Assembly (NCBI GenBank): GCA_947650285.1
Contig: CANTFL010000756.1
Coordinates: 40,533-104,532, forward strand
DNA length: 64,000 nt
Direction of reading: 5' to 3'
Origin: Hyaloperonospora brassicae
Taxonomy: Eukaryota > Oomycota > Peronosporomycetes > Peronosporales > Peronosporaceae
Part shown: piece after piece, positions 11,391 through 24,099 of the stretch
Numbering within the stretch: the first letter of the stretch is position 1
Layout: the number at the start of each line of letters is the position of its first letter
The notes under the pieces: model-generated
What the model was told of the DNA's origin: nothing
Databases searched by the model: none
Seen by the model: only the letters and a program-made list of their open reading frames with translations
Translations under genes and position numbers: made by a program

Positions 11391-11677
11391 GAACCTCGTA
11401 TTACATTCCTTTTTTATATATTTAACTCATTCAGGAGGTTAATTTTAACTTGTCTTGAACCAACCTGGGTCCATGTCGGAAACGAAGGGGAACCTGTGAT
11501 GGACTCTGATCTACCCTAAAGAGATTTAGTATACTAACGAGGATTTCGGGTCTATCATTAGAGGACGAAAGCCTTACTCGTGAAAGACTAGGGTCAACTT
11601 CCTAAAGCTTCGAAGTCTATCTATGATTCAAGTAAGTCTCAATTGCCTCGAATCAGTAAACCCTTGTCTTGTAACTA

Positions 11678-12085
11678 TTAAAACCTCGCAGTACGTCTCC
11701 ACGATTCAAGCCCAGTTCGTCTACCATGATTATAATTCGTATTCCTGATATAGAACAAGAAGTTATCGCTGCTGTCGTCCGTATCTCGTTTTCTTACGAT
11801 TACGACTCTCTCAAGTATTTTCAACCTTGTATTAATCTTTTTATAGTTACCGCGCTTACTGTCTTCTGAAATTAGGAATTCACAAACGTTAACCATTTCC
11901 AGTTGTATATAGTCATCGTGCGGTTTGGACGACTCGGGAACTTCTTGACCTTCTTGATCTTGTGTATATGCTCGATTAGGAACGGGCTGTACTCCGTCCC
12001 CCTGGGGTTTGGTCGTTCTGCATGGATTCGCACTAGTGGCTAAAACAACAATGCCGAAGGTGGGACAGCATCCTGGCGTCTCCAT
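11678..12085 (-). pseudogene. Open frame downstream of element B integrase, unidentified
   Basis: A 135-codon minus-strand frame, long for this region, starts with METPGCCPTFGIVVL, is rich in charged residues in the middle (DQEGQEVPESSKPHDDY) and ends basic (HGRRTGLESWRRTARF). By position it follows the integrase core and could be the integrase C-terminal/linker region, which is poorly conserved in gypsy elements. I see no GPF/Y or chromodomain signature in it. Its length could also be chance. Confidence 0.3.
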
Positions 12086-12109
12086 TTTTATTCCGACCAG
12101 ATTGGTTCA

Positions 12110-12650
12110 TACTTAGGTCCCTGATGTTATCTTGTGATCGAACAATCCTTCGCGGTGCCGTTGTACTCGATCCCTAGTCGCTTCTTGTAGAATCTTGTTC
12201 GCCTTATCCCTCTCTCGCTGAAATTAACTTCGTATGAGTTAGAGCAACCTTCGGGGCCCAGAATCTCAATAAGTTACATTCGCTAGAGGTAGTGTTGCTT
12301 CCTAAATGGATTCGGTATCCCAGCCGTGGATTAGGTAAAACGTTGTCTTCTACAGATCTATCATGGGCGGTGTTGCTAGCAAACTTTAATAGTTCTGCGT
12401 AATCGCCCCATCTAGTTGGACTGCTTCGTAGCCATCATTTGAACCTCATATTAAGTTAGTGAACCATCGTTTCGGCTGTGATATTGGCTTGAGGTCGGTG
12501 GGCCATAGTCGCTTGTTGACGTCGACCTAACATAAGATACAAGAATGACGGTTGAAATGATTTTCGGCTAGCGATCAAACCAGATCGCTTCTCTGGCATC
12601 GAAACGACAATTCATACACTCCTAGTCACTTTTGGCGACCATCTGGGATG
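12110..12650 (-). pseudogene. Element B integrase core, broken
   Basis: At about 12477-12506 the minus strand reads MAHRPQANIT, followed by AETMV, matching the RPQANG.AERMVQ box. The catalytic Glu is retained although Gly became Ile. Downstream WGDYAELLKFASNTAHD (about 12370-12420) matches W.EYAERL.FA.NTA of relatives, and further on ALTHTKL and ARERDKANKILQEATRD continue the alignment. Upstream, AIWFDR near 12570 keeps the second catalytic Asp region (relatives: IRHDREP). Several in-frame stops and at least one frameshift separate these blocks. Confidence 0.75.
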
Positions 12651-13499
12651 ACTAAGACGCACGAGCGTTCTTAATTTCATACCCAGTACAGTTTTCGACT
12701 TTTAGACGTAGCTATGTGTTTCTTTGCGTGACGCTAGGAGAAATGCGATGTGGCCCATCGCTTTTACCTAACAAGTTGAGTTCGAACCAACATTTATAGG
12801 ACTGTGTCCTCGCAAGATAGGTCCATCTTTTCCGGTTCCACTATCGGTAAATGAACTAACACATCTTTGCACACTTCGAACTGACCTTTACAGTATAATT
12901 TTGTCTGATCCGTTGGTAGTAGTACCCGACCCCTTGGTAAACACACTTTTCACTTGTAAGGTAGGGGGAAATTCATTATGTATGGCTTCCGGTATCCCCG
13001 ACCGAACTGCTAGGATCATGTCTTAATTCTTCGGCTATGGCGTTGAAGAAGTACACCAATATTCCTTCTTCGCGTTTATCATTGTATTTTGACATCTCAC
13101 TGCACACATAAGACGATTTATAGACAGATCCCTCCAGTATCAGTTTAGAAAATTGTTCATATATTCTATCCAGATCTCTGCTTTCTGCGCTTTCTTAATT
13201 CGATTTGCTTGGAGTTTCTGCATCAGTTACTCTTGCACAATCTCGTCGGGATCCCAGAATTAGACCAAGGTATTGAAAATATAATACCGTAACATGAACC
13301 TGGTCGTTAGTAACATGCTCTTTAATAATCGTTGATCGCTTAAAAAACCTGGTCGCGTCTTGCCCGGCGTCGACGCAACTCTTTTCATTTTGTGCTAACC
13401 TTTAGTGGGCAATACTTCTGCACAATATTTAAGCTACCGCTTCACATGTAAATTTTCAGTGCACGGGATCTAGTGGGGTTCAATTAGAGCTCTATAATT

Positions 13500-13740
13500 T
13501 TGTGGCGGTAGACCTGAGGCCTTTAATCTAATTCTTTGCGAATCTGCCAAGCCATCAATCTAGAATATATAGGGGTAATTAAGCTTTTTCTATCTACAAT
13601 TTTAAGCGAGTTAAAATTCAGCAACGTGCCTTCATGTTTTGGGTCATAAACTGTAGACGTAGGGGCTAGTTGGAGGCGTGTTTGACTATGATCCATGTTG
13701 GAATTTTTTCCCAATAATGTTACAGGCCTGCCCAAACTCC
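13500..13740 (-). pseudogene. Element B RNase H/connection fragment (tentative)
   Basis: A 70-codon minus-strand frame with GRPVTLLGKNSNMDHS and SLKIVDRKSLITP lies between RT and integrase of element B. The GRP.TLL.K.S spacing resembles the GRPL.V.T..S segment late in RNase H of relatives, but the catalytic Asp box is not intact. The call depends mainly on position. Confidence 0.35.
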
Positions 13741-14639
13741 CTGTTTCACACGGGCTAAATCATCAAACTTAGTAAATTTAGTTCTTAGCCTAATTTAACT
13801 GTAGGTGTAGGAAATTATATTGTTTGTCTACGCTCACTTTCTGGGTGCAATTGAATGCAAAATAATGTCTTTATTTTATCGAGGGGTAATGTTGGCCTCT
13901 CACCCCGCACCTGAATATCGCATTTTTTTACAATTTCCGACATCCAATGTCCAACGAGATAAAAAACCTGTTCCCTAAGCGCCCCTTCCTATCGACCGAC
14001 CTGAACAACCACCCGAATGCGAATGTGTACCAACTAATTTTAGAGGTTGTGCGATCAGTGTGGTATAACAAATCTTTTATATTCGCAACAAGGCTAATAA
14101 TTTCTTACTTTCAGTGTATTCTCAATTCTTAAGCCTTTAGGTTCTGACGTGTGAAAATCACATGCATGAGTAGGTCTTCGTAATTATAAAATAGCGATGT
14201 TGAAAAGGCGTATCCTCTTGCACAGACAATAATAATAGCTACGTTGACCGGGTTGAAATGTCACGTTATCGATGCCGAAGTACTCGTTTTCTTAAGCATA
14301 GAAAGGCAAATTGGTACGCGGGCCCACTTCAATAATTCTTCCTCTTCTTCCTTGACGGGTGTATAATCCTCGTTTTGAAATTGAATTCGCCGTGCGTTGA
14401 AGCCCTCCTCTCTCAATGCGTAAATGACATAAGCACATACATTATGGTCATTTATAAACCGGCGAGTACTTTAAACTCTCCACAACTGAACGCCTAGCGT
14501 TTAATATCATCAGCAAGTGAAGGTCAATCAGTTATTCTAGGTCCTTGAAGTTGTTCTTTACACCCCTTATAGACGCTCGATATCCAAGGAACTTGACATT
14601 AAAAGCACCTACGACCCTTGACAGCGCTGATCAATGAAA

Positions 14640-15135
14640 AAATAATGCTCAAGCGTATAACGAACAATTAAATCTTCAAGCGTCCCGCATCTTAGTTTTC
14701 AGTAGTAAAGTATCAACTTATCGATATATTACCGTCGACTCAGTATCGCAGAATTTAATTTCTCATCTAGTTATCTTATCTTAAACATTTCATTTGGAGC
14801 GTCTACCTCAGCCCTCAATGGAATTTGTAAGAACCTATTCAGTCTGTTCTCTAAGAGTCGCTAATGTATCTGTGGTGCATTCTTAAGCCTAAATGGTATG
14901 CTTAACCACTATAATATATCAGCTAAATTACTCGCTGTCCTTTGCTTTTCGCTCATACTTAAAAACCAAAACAAGTCGTCATAGCCAAACAGTTTTATAG
15001 TTAGATGCATGGATTAGTCATAAGTTGAGTCAGGTCGTTCTGCAATCGATAGATGATGCAACATTTGATGTCAATCTCATTATTATTCCCGATTATGACA
15101 ACTAAAATGGCTAAGAGCGAGTAAGCTGGTTGAAT
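14640..15135 (-). pseudogene. Element B reverse transcriptase, broken
   Basis: From right to left on the minus strand: AILVVIIGNNNEIDIKCCI with IYRLQNDLTQLMTNP (about 15005-15125) matches the SP.ASPIV.V.KKNG.DIR.CIDYR..N.LT fingers/palm block. IPFRLKNAPQIH (about 14860-14900) matches PFGLKNAPQIYQRL. YIDK at about 14716-14727 is the YIDD catalytic box with the second Asp replaced by Lys. Stops lie before W in the WLSIPF block, before RLLENRL and just before YID. RT would have copied element RNA into DNA. It is clearly inactive here. Confidence 0.8.
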
Positions 15136-16249
15136 TTACTTCGCTAATAGCAGCCGCTTGATTATGTCTTTCAATATTTTTCTTCGATAAGGAAATTATC
15201 TTTTATACCCATTAAAAAACTAATTTGGGGTTACACACATCCATGTAAGATATGGATCCTCGAAAGCCGGCGGTAGACTTCCTTATCCGTTAGAAAATGA
15301 CTCCTCTTCGGTATAATCTGTCGGAATCTTCCCCGGCCTTAGGCGTGTCACTATCAGAAATCTGTATTTTCGTCGACCCAATCACGTCTGAGGATTACTA
15401 TGCTACTGGTACAACGGCCATCCCTTGATATTTATTTGGCTCAGCACTCCTAACTCAAAAACGAAAATAGTTAGCCAGCTATAAAAAAACATAAGGTTAT
15501 TACTCTCTTTTATCCCCTGAGTCTTCTACATGGAGGGCGACCTTAAAGTTGCATTAATTCTTGGAATAATCTTTCTGCTGCAGGACTTTTCTAATTTGGA
15601 CTATTTTTTCTTTGGTGGCGGCCAATATGACAAATTTATCAACGATACCGGGTCTTTGAACGCTGTAAAATTCTATTGGGATATGAAACGGTGGTATTTA
15701 TAACTGATGGTTTTCCTTTTTACTCTTGAAAAAATCATATGGGTCGAATCGGTCTATGGCAGATTCCTTTTCCAAGTTGAGCCAGTCTGCATATCTTCGC
15801 GATCCCACCTAGACAAACATCTTAGCTCTGGTACTTAATCTATTGCTTTCACATACCTATCATTGCATCCTTTTCAAAATTGGAATATCTGTGGGCTGCA
15901 TTTTTTACCTTCAGTAGCCTGAGGCGACCTAACGCTAGGGTAATAGTAGAAACGCGCCGGGTTTCTCTTGTGACCCACATCTTCTATCGATTTCAGGTTG
16001 TTATTGAAGAGAAACCCTAATGCAACGACCGATGGTACACGCGCGTTATATCCTAACTTTACATCTCATGCTTGCAGACCATGCATGGCTCTTCGTCCGT
16101 AGAAAAGTACTCAAAACTCGTCCGGGAGAAAGTTTGTTCTACGTACTCAGTCTAGTCGGAACTAGCCAATACCATGAAATTCATTTCTAGGATCGTATCT
16201 TAAAACACAATGGTGCCAATTCATACCCAAAAAACTATACTAAATATCA

Positions 16250-16480
16250 TTCTTGGTTTCCTTGATGCAAGGGCGTCCTTCCGTACAATATACAAATTAC
16301 CCAATTATAATGCACCCCTGTCGTGCACTCTCGTCGATTGGGCAACCTACCTCACGAGCAAGGGTGTCATGTAAAATAAATCTTTCGGTACCAGTGTCAA
16401 ACACCAGGTTTTCACGATTAATGTTGATCTTCACTGAAGCTTCAGCCTGTCAAAATTATCTAGTGAAATCATGGTAGTTC
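16250..16480 (-). pseudogene. Element B aspartic protease fragment
   Basis: The minus strand opposite an open plus-strand frame reads LVFDTGTERFILHD and TLAREVGCPIDES, matching the oomycete gypsy protease block (LLDTGAEVSI, FARKVGCYIDES). Active-site Asp-Thr-Gly is kept, and the following Ala is replaced by Thr. A stop occurs a few codons upstream. The plus-strand frame of 74 codons at 16253-16477 is a shadow of this. Confidence 0.7.
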
Positions 16481-16829
16481 CAGTACACCCTAAAGTTGAC
16501 AGATTAACGGTCATCTCTATAATTGCATATTCCCGGCCAATGTCACAAAATATATAAAGAGATAACTTGGACCATGGGGTATTTTGTAATCTAAGATAAG
16601 TAATTGTTCTCTTCTTTAGATAAAATATCCCTGTCCTTCTTCCCTGTTACTACACGTATTTAAAGATTTAAGAACTCGAGTGATCGGCTCGTACAACATT
16701 CCACCCTGGCCAGCGGCCTAATGTATCGTCTTGTACGCCTTCTTAGGAAGCATGTTAGAGTGCTTAATGTTTTGCACTTCTGGCAAACCCGATGGTAGAT
16801 TCATAATGATGAAAATTCTTCGCTTCATG

Positions 16830-16930
16830 AATCTCTACAAATTGTCGGCACACGATAATCCACCATCGAATGGGTAAAACTTCTTTTCGCAGCGGTCGCA
16901 ATACATCCACTTCCGGCATCCTAAGTCTCC
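16830..16930 (-). pseudogene. Element B gag Cys-rich fragment (tentative)
   Basis: The minus strand reads CRKWMYCDRCEKKFYP here, with paired Cys spacing (CxxC) just upstream of the protease, where a nucleocapsid knuckle is expected. The His and final Cys are not in ideal positions, so this is weak support. Confidence 0.3.
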
Positions 16931-17692
16931 ATGATCCGAAAAAATACAGTAAAGCATCTCACATTCGAATTTAGTAGACGCATTATTACGACCTGGTTTC
17001 TTGGTTTTTTTCAAGTCCAGTCAACCTCTGGTAGGTAAGTCGCTCATGATCGTGGCTCCTGGTTCCCTCGTTGCATTCGCTAGGTAGACCCGCCTCAAGT
17101 CTAACTCGTAACTAGAGTTATCTAAGCTATATCCTTCACAGCTAGTTCTATCTTTGGCCGCTCAAACTGCATGTATGGACCGTCAATCAATTTCTCGTGG
17201 TCGGTAAAAAAGATCAAACACCTTCTAGAGAAACTTGCTCGACGAGTATTTTTTCGGCTTGCCGCGTCGCGTATACGTTCTTCGACACTCCCTATATACT
17301 TCTAATATTTCACATTCATCCGACAAACGTAGCATCGTAAACTTTTGGATATTTACTTGATCTTAAAAAATATTTCTGTAATGTTCCACATGTTTCTTTT
17401 GATCGTGGGCGGTCACATTTTTTATTCAACTTTGCCATGAGCGCAAAAATAATTAATTGGTATAGGTAGTCTACCGGAACATTTATTCGACTTTTTCTTC
17501 GCGTGGTAATATTGGCCAGCGATTAGCACCCCCGGATCACAGAACCATGTCGAAATTATTTACATCGGGTCATTCCAACTTCCTCAGACCATAAGAATCA
17601 GTTGGCAGTACCAATTGATCACCGTACCGGTCAGCAGACGTCCAAACACGAAACAATATCTAATTACAAGGTGCTTGGCCCCTCGTGAAAGT

Positions 17693-17850
<158 letters not shown>

Positions 17851-18228
17851 GGTGGCTTCTCAGTTGTGGAATGCGTATTTGCCCATATCCCCTCAATTGA
17901 ATATCTTGAGATCCGGGTCGCTGAAAGCTGGATAAAAAGCCCAAGACGGACCTTTTCCCAGTGTGGTGTGAGCCATTATTGCCATCAGTATCTCTAGTTT
18001 CAGGTATCTGGAATATATTCGCCGGCTTAAACCGATTTCGTATCTTCTTCTGGTATTGTCGCCTGTCTTCAGGCTTGGGCACCCTCACTCGGCTTTGATA
18101 AAAAAAACCGCCATTCGCAACGTTTTTTCTATCACTTGTCCCTCCTTAAACGTGGGTGTGTATGTGGCACTTAATGCTTCTGAGGAATATTGCCATCGCC
18201 GCGTCAAAGTCTGCGTGCATAATTACTA

Positions 18229-18486
18229 TCAGGTCGGTAGGGGCTTTCTCCCAGCATCTTCGCTACAGAATGAGGTAAAAGTTAAAAGGTGACCTGTCTG
18301 TTTGTCAAAATTAGGAGCCAGTGTCTCATATGGGTGTCCACATGTCATCAATTCGTTAGCAACTCGTTTGAATTGCAAATCTAGTGCACGGACCTGAAGT
18401 AACGCTACGCTTGTAGTCCCTAGCGGCCTGGAGTAGCTTCGAGTTAAAAGACCCATATGACGATAGCCCTGCCGCAGACTGCGCAC
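18229..18486 (-). pseudogene. Possible element B gag N-terminal fragment
   Basis: An 85-codon minus-strand frame contains SVALLQVRALDLQFKRVANE followed by a stretch ending LTFTSF. It has regular hydrophobic spacing typical of a coiled coil and few residues typical of random translation. It lies upstream of the element B protease in element order, consistent with gag, but I cannot name a homologous domain with certainty. Confidence 0.35.
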
Positions 18487-18499
18487 GTATATACCGGAC

Positions 18500-20080
18500 C
18501 TTGCATTTTAAGCTTCCTTAGACCGAATTTTTGAAATATACGACTCGTTTCGATGGGGTGATTTATGTAATTTTAGAGTATCAGGTGAATGGATTTGAAT
18601 TTCTGCGTCGTAGAGGCCGCGAGATGTACTATGTTATGTGCTAGAACGTTACTTACGAGCCGTATAAAGTGTTTGTATTTACTACAATTATGCCGTGATG
18701 CGAACAAACATTAGGTTGAATATGTTAACATGGATCGGATATTCCCCTGACCATGTTGGCTTCGCAAATGTGGGTTACTAGCGCAGAAAGATCATCGCCT
18801 CCAACCCATGTTGTGGCAGATATGACTTTTTTATAGTACGTTTGTCCAGCAGGAGGGTCTCAAGGGTTGCATTGCTAAGTCGACCATCGAAAAAGTGTTC
18901 AGCTAGCGTACGGGGTAGATTATTGTCACTTTGCGTCTGACTAAGCGAGCGACCTCTACCTCCCGAGGACTATCGACTTCGTATCGTATCGTGCCTTCAT
19001 ATCGAAGTGTCTGGGGCAGTACTAATTAAATATGTTTATAGGATTAATGAATACTTTAGCTTGTCGGCTGGCACCTTCAGGTGGTAGTTCTCTGGGGCAT
19101 GATGAACATCATGGTGCAAAGCTCCCTCGACGAGGACTTACGGATAGTATTTATGATTATATTCAAATATCCCGCTCGACCTTGTTCAAAGAAACGTTTT
19201 AAATTTAAGCTGAACTTTCCATCTTTGATGTTTATATCGGTCGTCAAGAGCGATCGATATTTTAAGGGACTTACAAATATTTTGAAACTCCTTAGTGTGA
19301 ACGTATTTCCCTTTTTGAAACCCGCGAGGAATTCCCGCGTCTTCCGAAGATTCGGACTTGAGAACTATTGTGGAGGAGTAGGGTATCAATAATGCGCGAT
19401 GAGCCCTTAAATACTCACTGTGCCAGCGTGACAACTTATTGGGCAGGTTACATAAATGACGCGTTAGGAGGGCGCCTCACCTTGTGCATAAGTCGGCCGA
19501 CGGTTGCAATATATAGTAGAATTGGACGGATACGGAGATGTGCTACACTTGGTATCGATAGACCTTATGCCGATTGGATTTACTTTGATCGGTGGGCTAG
19601 AAGGTGGCTACTCGATTGTGAGTGAACTTGTAACTATGTTGGTTAGGATACTTGTCGGTCCTGGCGTTTCGTATGATAACAGGCGTTTAAAACGCTTGCT
19701 ATTCAAAATGTTTTTTCAACGCTATGGTGGGAGGCCGAATTTAATATGGACGTTGAGGGGAGGGTTGCTACACGAAAAAGCCACAAGCCGATTACCTAGG
19801 AGTTATACTTGTATTTAGTCTCACCACGCAACTGTTTATAAAGGGGGGGGGCGAAGTGTACTTCTTCTTAGGAACATGCGGACAGACTTAACATTTATCT
19901 TTATAGGCAAAACCACAACGTTCCATGTAGATCGTTGATAAAGCATTATTTAACATAGTCCGATCCTAAGACTTCTTAACTCTATCGTTGCCCAAATCAC
20001 TGATTCTTAATAGTTCTGGTCAGGAGAAGCCTCACATTAAATGAACGGGTTTACGATGAGAATCCGTGTCTGCGGATGAG
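18500..20080. other. No recognisable gene
   Basis: Open frames at 19081-19392 plus, 19368-19625 plus and 19504-19818 plus overlap each other in different frames and carry no recognisable motif. A G9 run lies near 19843. I see no RNA gene. Confidence 0.3.
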
Positions 20081-20760
20081 CACTCGATTATCAGTAAGTG
20101 ACTGGGTATAGTATGAGGGACATATATCTACCGACGAGGGACCCAGGTCTACCTATGAGAGACCGAAAATATCAGTGAAGGACCGATGTTCCAGTGAGGG
20201 CTCCGGGTCCACTAAGGAGGGTCTAGGTGTACAATTAAAGACAGGGACCATGGGTGAGGGACCTAGGTTCACCAAGATGGGATTAGGTAATTCATGTGAA
20301 ACCAATATCTGCCGACGGTGGACCAGGTTCACGTATGAGGGATCGTAGTTACACGAGGAGGGACTAAATCTGCCATGAGCTACCCAGGTCTAACGGTGAG
20401 GTACCGGGCCTACCGATGACGCAACGGGTCTACCATCCGAGACCCAGGTCTACAAGTAAAGTTCCAGGTCTGCCGATGACGGACCGAGTCTACTATGAGA
20501 TATCACGTCTACCGGTGCGCTATCGGGTCTGCCATGAGGGACGGTGGTCTGCCGTTTAATTTTCGGTCTACCATGCAAGACAAAGGTTAACCATGCGAGA
20601 AACAGTGAATTTGGTAAGGGTATGGTCTGCCGATAAAGGACCTGATCTACCATGACAGACCTATATCTACCGATGAGGGAACTAGTCTATCAGTTAAGGA
20701 CTTCGGTCTACCGGTAGAGTCCGTATCTACAACGAGAGACCGGTTTTATTAGTGAGGAAA
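20080..20760 (+). repeat. 20-bp minisatellite (ATGAGGGACCAGGTCTACCG-like)
   Basis: About 33 head-to-tail units of 18-22 bases, best described by ATGAGGGACC.GGTCTACCG. Clear units include GACGAGGGACCCAGGTCTAC near 20131, GATGACGGACCGAGTCTAC near 20474 and GATGAGGGAACTAGTCTATC near 20673. Units differ from each other by several changes, so the array is old and not homogenised. No coding frame runs through it because unit length is not a multiple of three. Confidence 0.85.
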
Positions 20761-20769
20761 AGTGGTCAT

Positions 20770-23630
20770 ATTATTCCACTAAGCTTGGCCGTTACCTAGA
20801 GAACGATCTGATCCGTAATTTCTCCATAAGTTCCTCTACCATGAAGTTTAATTCACTTTTGAGACCCCTTTTTCTTCGGAAATCCTCTACCCGGAAACTG
20901 ACTCCTTGACCCTTCACCGTGCTAGCCTCTGAGTCTATTCTTCTTCGAAACACTTTACCACAGTTCTATGTCTGTGCAAGAGGAATAACTTACGTCACAG
21001 GACGCGCAAAAATGGGCGAGCAAGTAGTCATTGATAAAGTATCTTTATTTTCATACAAATTAATTTATGTCAGAAATGAAAGTATAAAAAAAATGATCGA
21101 TTAAAGGTTTTGTTCAGCTTTTACCGTTTACTAGCCACCTTTATTAAGTATAATTACCGTCTCTACACTTCGTATACGAAATTTTTACTTGCCTGCTTAC
21201 ACGTTAGTTAGTGCAAATACTTTTACATAGTCAGCCCAAGCACCCGGAGCACCCTTGCTTGACGTATATCGCACGGACGAGCAGAGGGTAATTGAAGGCA
21301 ATACATTGATTACAGATTTTCTCATAAGCGCACGAAAGCTACAATTCATGTATATTTTTACGAAGTTTAAGATAGATCACGGCACGGACTTATGATTGTT
21401 GTACATATCCTTGCATATAAAAGTGTAAGGTTGCTTTGTATAATGCGCGCTGTAAATATTTACCACTTCGCCTCACCCGTCTACAATCCGATTATTGTTT
21501 TAGATATTTTTGCAACAAATATACGCAAAAAAAACTATGACCCGCTATTGTAAGCTTTTTCGAGATAATTTACTAGTGATGGATATTATGTCAAAAGTAC
21601 AGGAGCGTCATGTATCCATATTTATATAAATGTAAAAGTTTCAAACCTCTATTATTTATATGTCATTTATAGACTCAATTTTCGACCCACAGTAGTCGTA
21701 CTTCACAAATGCTACACAATTGCGCTGACTAGGGATACTTTATACATCTGCCATCCGTCAGCATCTTGTCATCAGGTAGGTCGACTATAACACCTGTTGT
21801 GGGAAATGAAGTTGTCATTGCAAATATGTCTTTCGAATAGACGCTCCTGCTGCTAGATTTAATGGTAATGATGGGTTATTGATGTGGGTACACCAAGTTC
21901 TGAAAGGATCTTGTTCGTTGAGCGCGAAAATAAGAAGATATCACTCCAATGATAAAGCCAAAAGAGATGCCTCCGGCGAACTGCCGAAACGCGTTTGGCG
22001 CGCGATATACTTTTTACCGAGATGACGTTCGTAAAACACTGTGATCGAGAATTATACTTCAAAACGAAAAATTATATAACCCAGTACGCAAAGCATTGGG
22101 TTTTTATCAAGTCATTAAAAATGTCGTTTTAATTTATCTCATCGATTGCTGTGTACCACATCTGTTTCATTAGCATTTAATAACGATGAGCTAACATCAA
22201 CATTTTCTTTTGTAGCTAGTCATTTTCTCTACCCTTGCAACGCTAAAATTTAAGGCATATTTATGGCGTTAACGTGGGTGCCCCTAAGAAAGATTTGACG
22301 AAAGCAAATTTTAATATAGAAAATATAGCAATTATGGATAATTCCCTCTATATTCGAACGCTCACTAGACGCGTTTTGGTATTCCGCGGGGGCATCGTTA
22401 GTGGCTCAATCGATATAGAAGTTTAAAATTTCTTCATTACGCTCTCAACGAACAAATCTTTCCAAAACTTAGTGTATTCACATAATCACTCACCATTACT
22501 ACCAAATTTAGCAGCTGGGGCGTCGACCCGATATAGGTGTCCGCTTTGGCAACTCCCTTTCCAACAGTAAAATGATCATGATTTATCACGAAGTGTCGAA
22601 ATTCCTATTTATAATTATCACATATCCACATTGAAGCACTGTTGCAAACATTCATTATCGCCTTTCCATCCAGCTAATTTTATTATTGAAAAGGTTTTGG
22701 GCCCCAACGTCTCGCTAGACTTGTGCCACCGGAAATTATATATTTTCCATGAGATATGATAAAAGTTAAAGAAAATACGATGCATAAGCAATATCATCAT
22801 ACATAATCAACAGAAGTATGACTTTGGAATTTTTAATTGAGTAATTCAGTGCACAATAAGTGCAAAACGTAGGAGGATGAGGCACATGTATATATATACA
22901 TTTGTTACTAGCCATAACAACAGGTTAGAATCAAGCTATATGACCTTTACTTTGAGGCTTTTGATAGGATACAGGTCTCTCCATATCATCCGTTTGGTAG
23001 AAAATAACACCTAGATTATCAGGTTTAATTGTCGTGAAGTTGTAATCCAAATCATATCATAGGGATCCTGAAGAAGAAATGGTAATGATATTGCAAGCAT
23101 TTTCATAATCACTGTCCTAATTTTAAAAAACCCGAGCTTAGTATCGTTGACGATCAAAAAAATTTGCGTCGCGCTATTCATCGGGCCAATGTTGCTTTGC
23201 TCGGGTAGGCGCAACTTAAAATACAAAAAATATCGATCGATGAAAATTTTAGACCCATATGGTGCATCATTTTTAGCAAGTATGTACAGTATAATACTTA
23301 TTTAATGCTTTATATCATATGTCTTGAATGACACAAAGCATACACCAGATTATTACTAGCTTAAATTGTTTCATTGCGCAGTAAGGTACTCTATAACTCT
23401 AACGGACAATCGTATCCATCAAAGCTGATAATACGATTTGTAAAAGATTGGAAATAAGTGGACTCAATTGTGTCAGGACATGCATAAGAAGGTATAACAT
23501 ACGTCCTGGTTTGTAAACAACAAATATTTGCCTAGCATCATTTCATTTTTATAATAAATTACATAAAAAATGGACTATTATTACATCCAATCAAAATAAG
23601 GACATGGAATATTTTCGTCTACTAATTATT
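20770..23630. other. AT-rich interval, no recognisable gene
   Basis: Only short open frames (60-71 codons) occur, with no motif, no repeat of note and no RNA gene I can support. Confidence 0.35.
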
Positions 23631-23639
23631 GCGCTGTTG

Positions 23640-24090
23640 TGGTGGGACAGGGTTCACAAAATTGCTGATGTGTCTCCTGCCTCTTTGATTATTGCCAGAC
23701 GACCGACTATCGAAGGTATACTCTGTTTCCTGGCTTGATATATTCCTCACCTCGTGTACCCGTCGGGATAGCGGAATACACGTTTCTTGATGAACTCTTG
23801 TCAATGCTAATTTTGACCGTGTTTGGGACTAAATTGATCTGTTAATATTTTTATACAAACACATGTCACTTGTATGTCCTTGATATGAGGTACTTGGTTT
23901 TCAACGAGATCACCCTCTCCGAAATGTGGTTCTTGATCTTCTTAACCTTTGTCGACTTCAGCCGCCTCGTCATCTTAATCACTCTTGCTTTATTTCTGCG
24001 CCCTATAGAAGTTGTCTTGATGTTTGTGAGATCACTAAACGGACCCTGCCAAACAATCATTTTGCGGTAGGAAAAACAGTGCAACTTTTA
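23640..24090 (-). pseudogene. Element F integrase C-terminal region (GPF-like)
   Basis: The minus-strand frame at 23866-24084 reads MIVWQGPFSDLTNI near its start, resembling the W.GPF module (GPY/F) of gypsy integrase C-termini. It becomes strongly basic (RRLKSTKVKKIKNH). A second minus-strand frame at 23622-23804 contains LTRVHQET, CIPLSRRVHEVRN and a Ser/Asn/Arg-rich tail. A similar LTRVHLEEFNPPHR is readable on the plus strand of repeat R copy 2 at about 47.32-47.36 kb, linking this tail to repeat R. No chromodomain is certain. Confidence 0.45.
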
Positions 24091-24099
24091 TTTGGTCGG

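Noticed and set aside
20080..20760. Possible CRISPR array
   Set aside because: Units are contiguous 20-mers without unique spacers, copies are strongly diverged, and the context is eukaryotic retrotransposon DNA with no cas genes.
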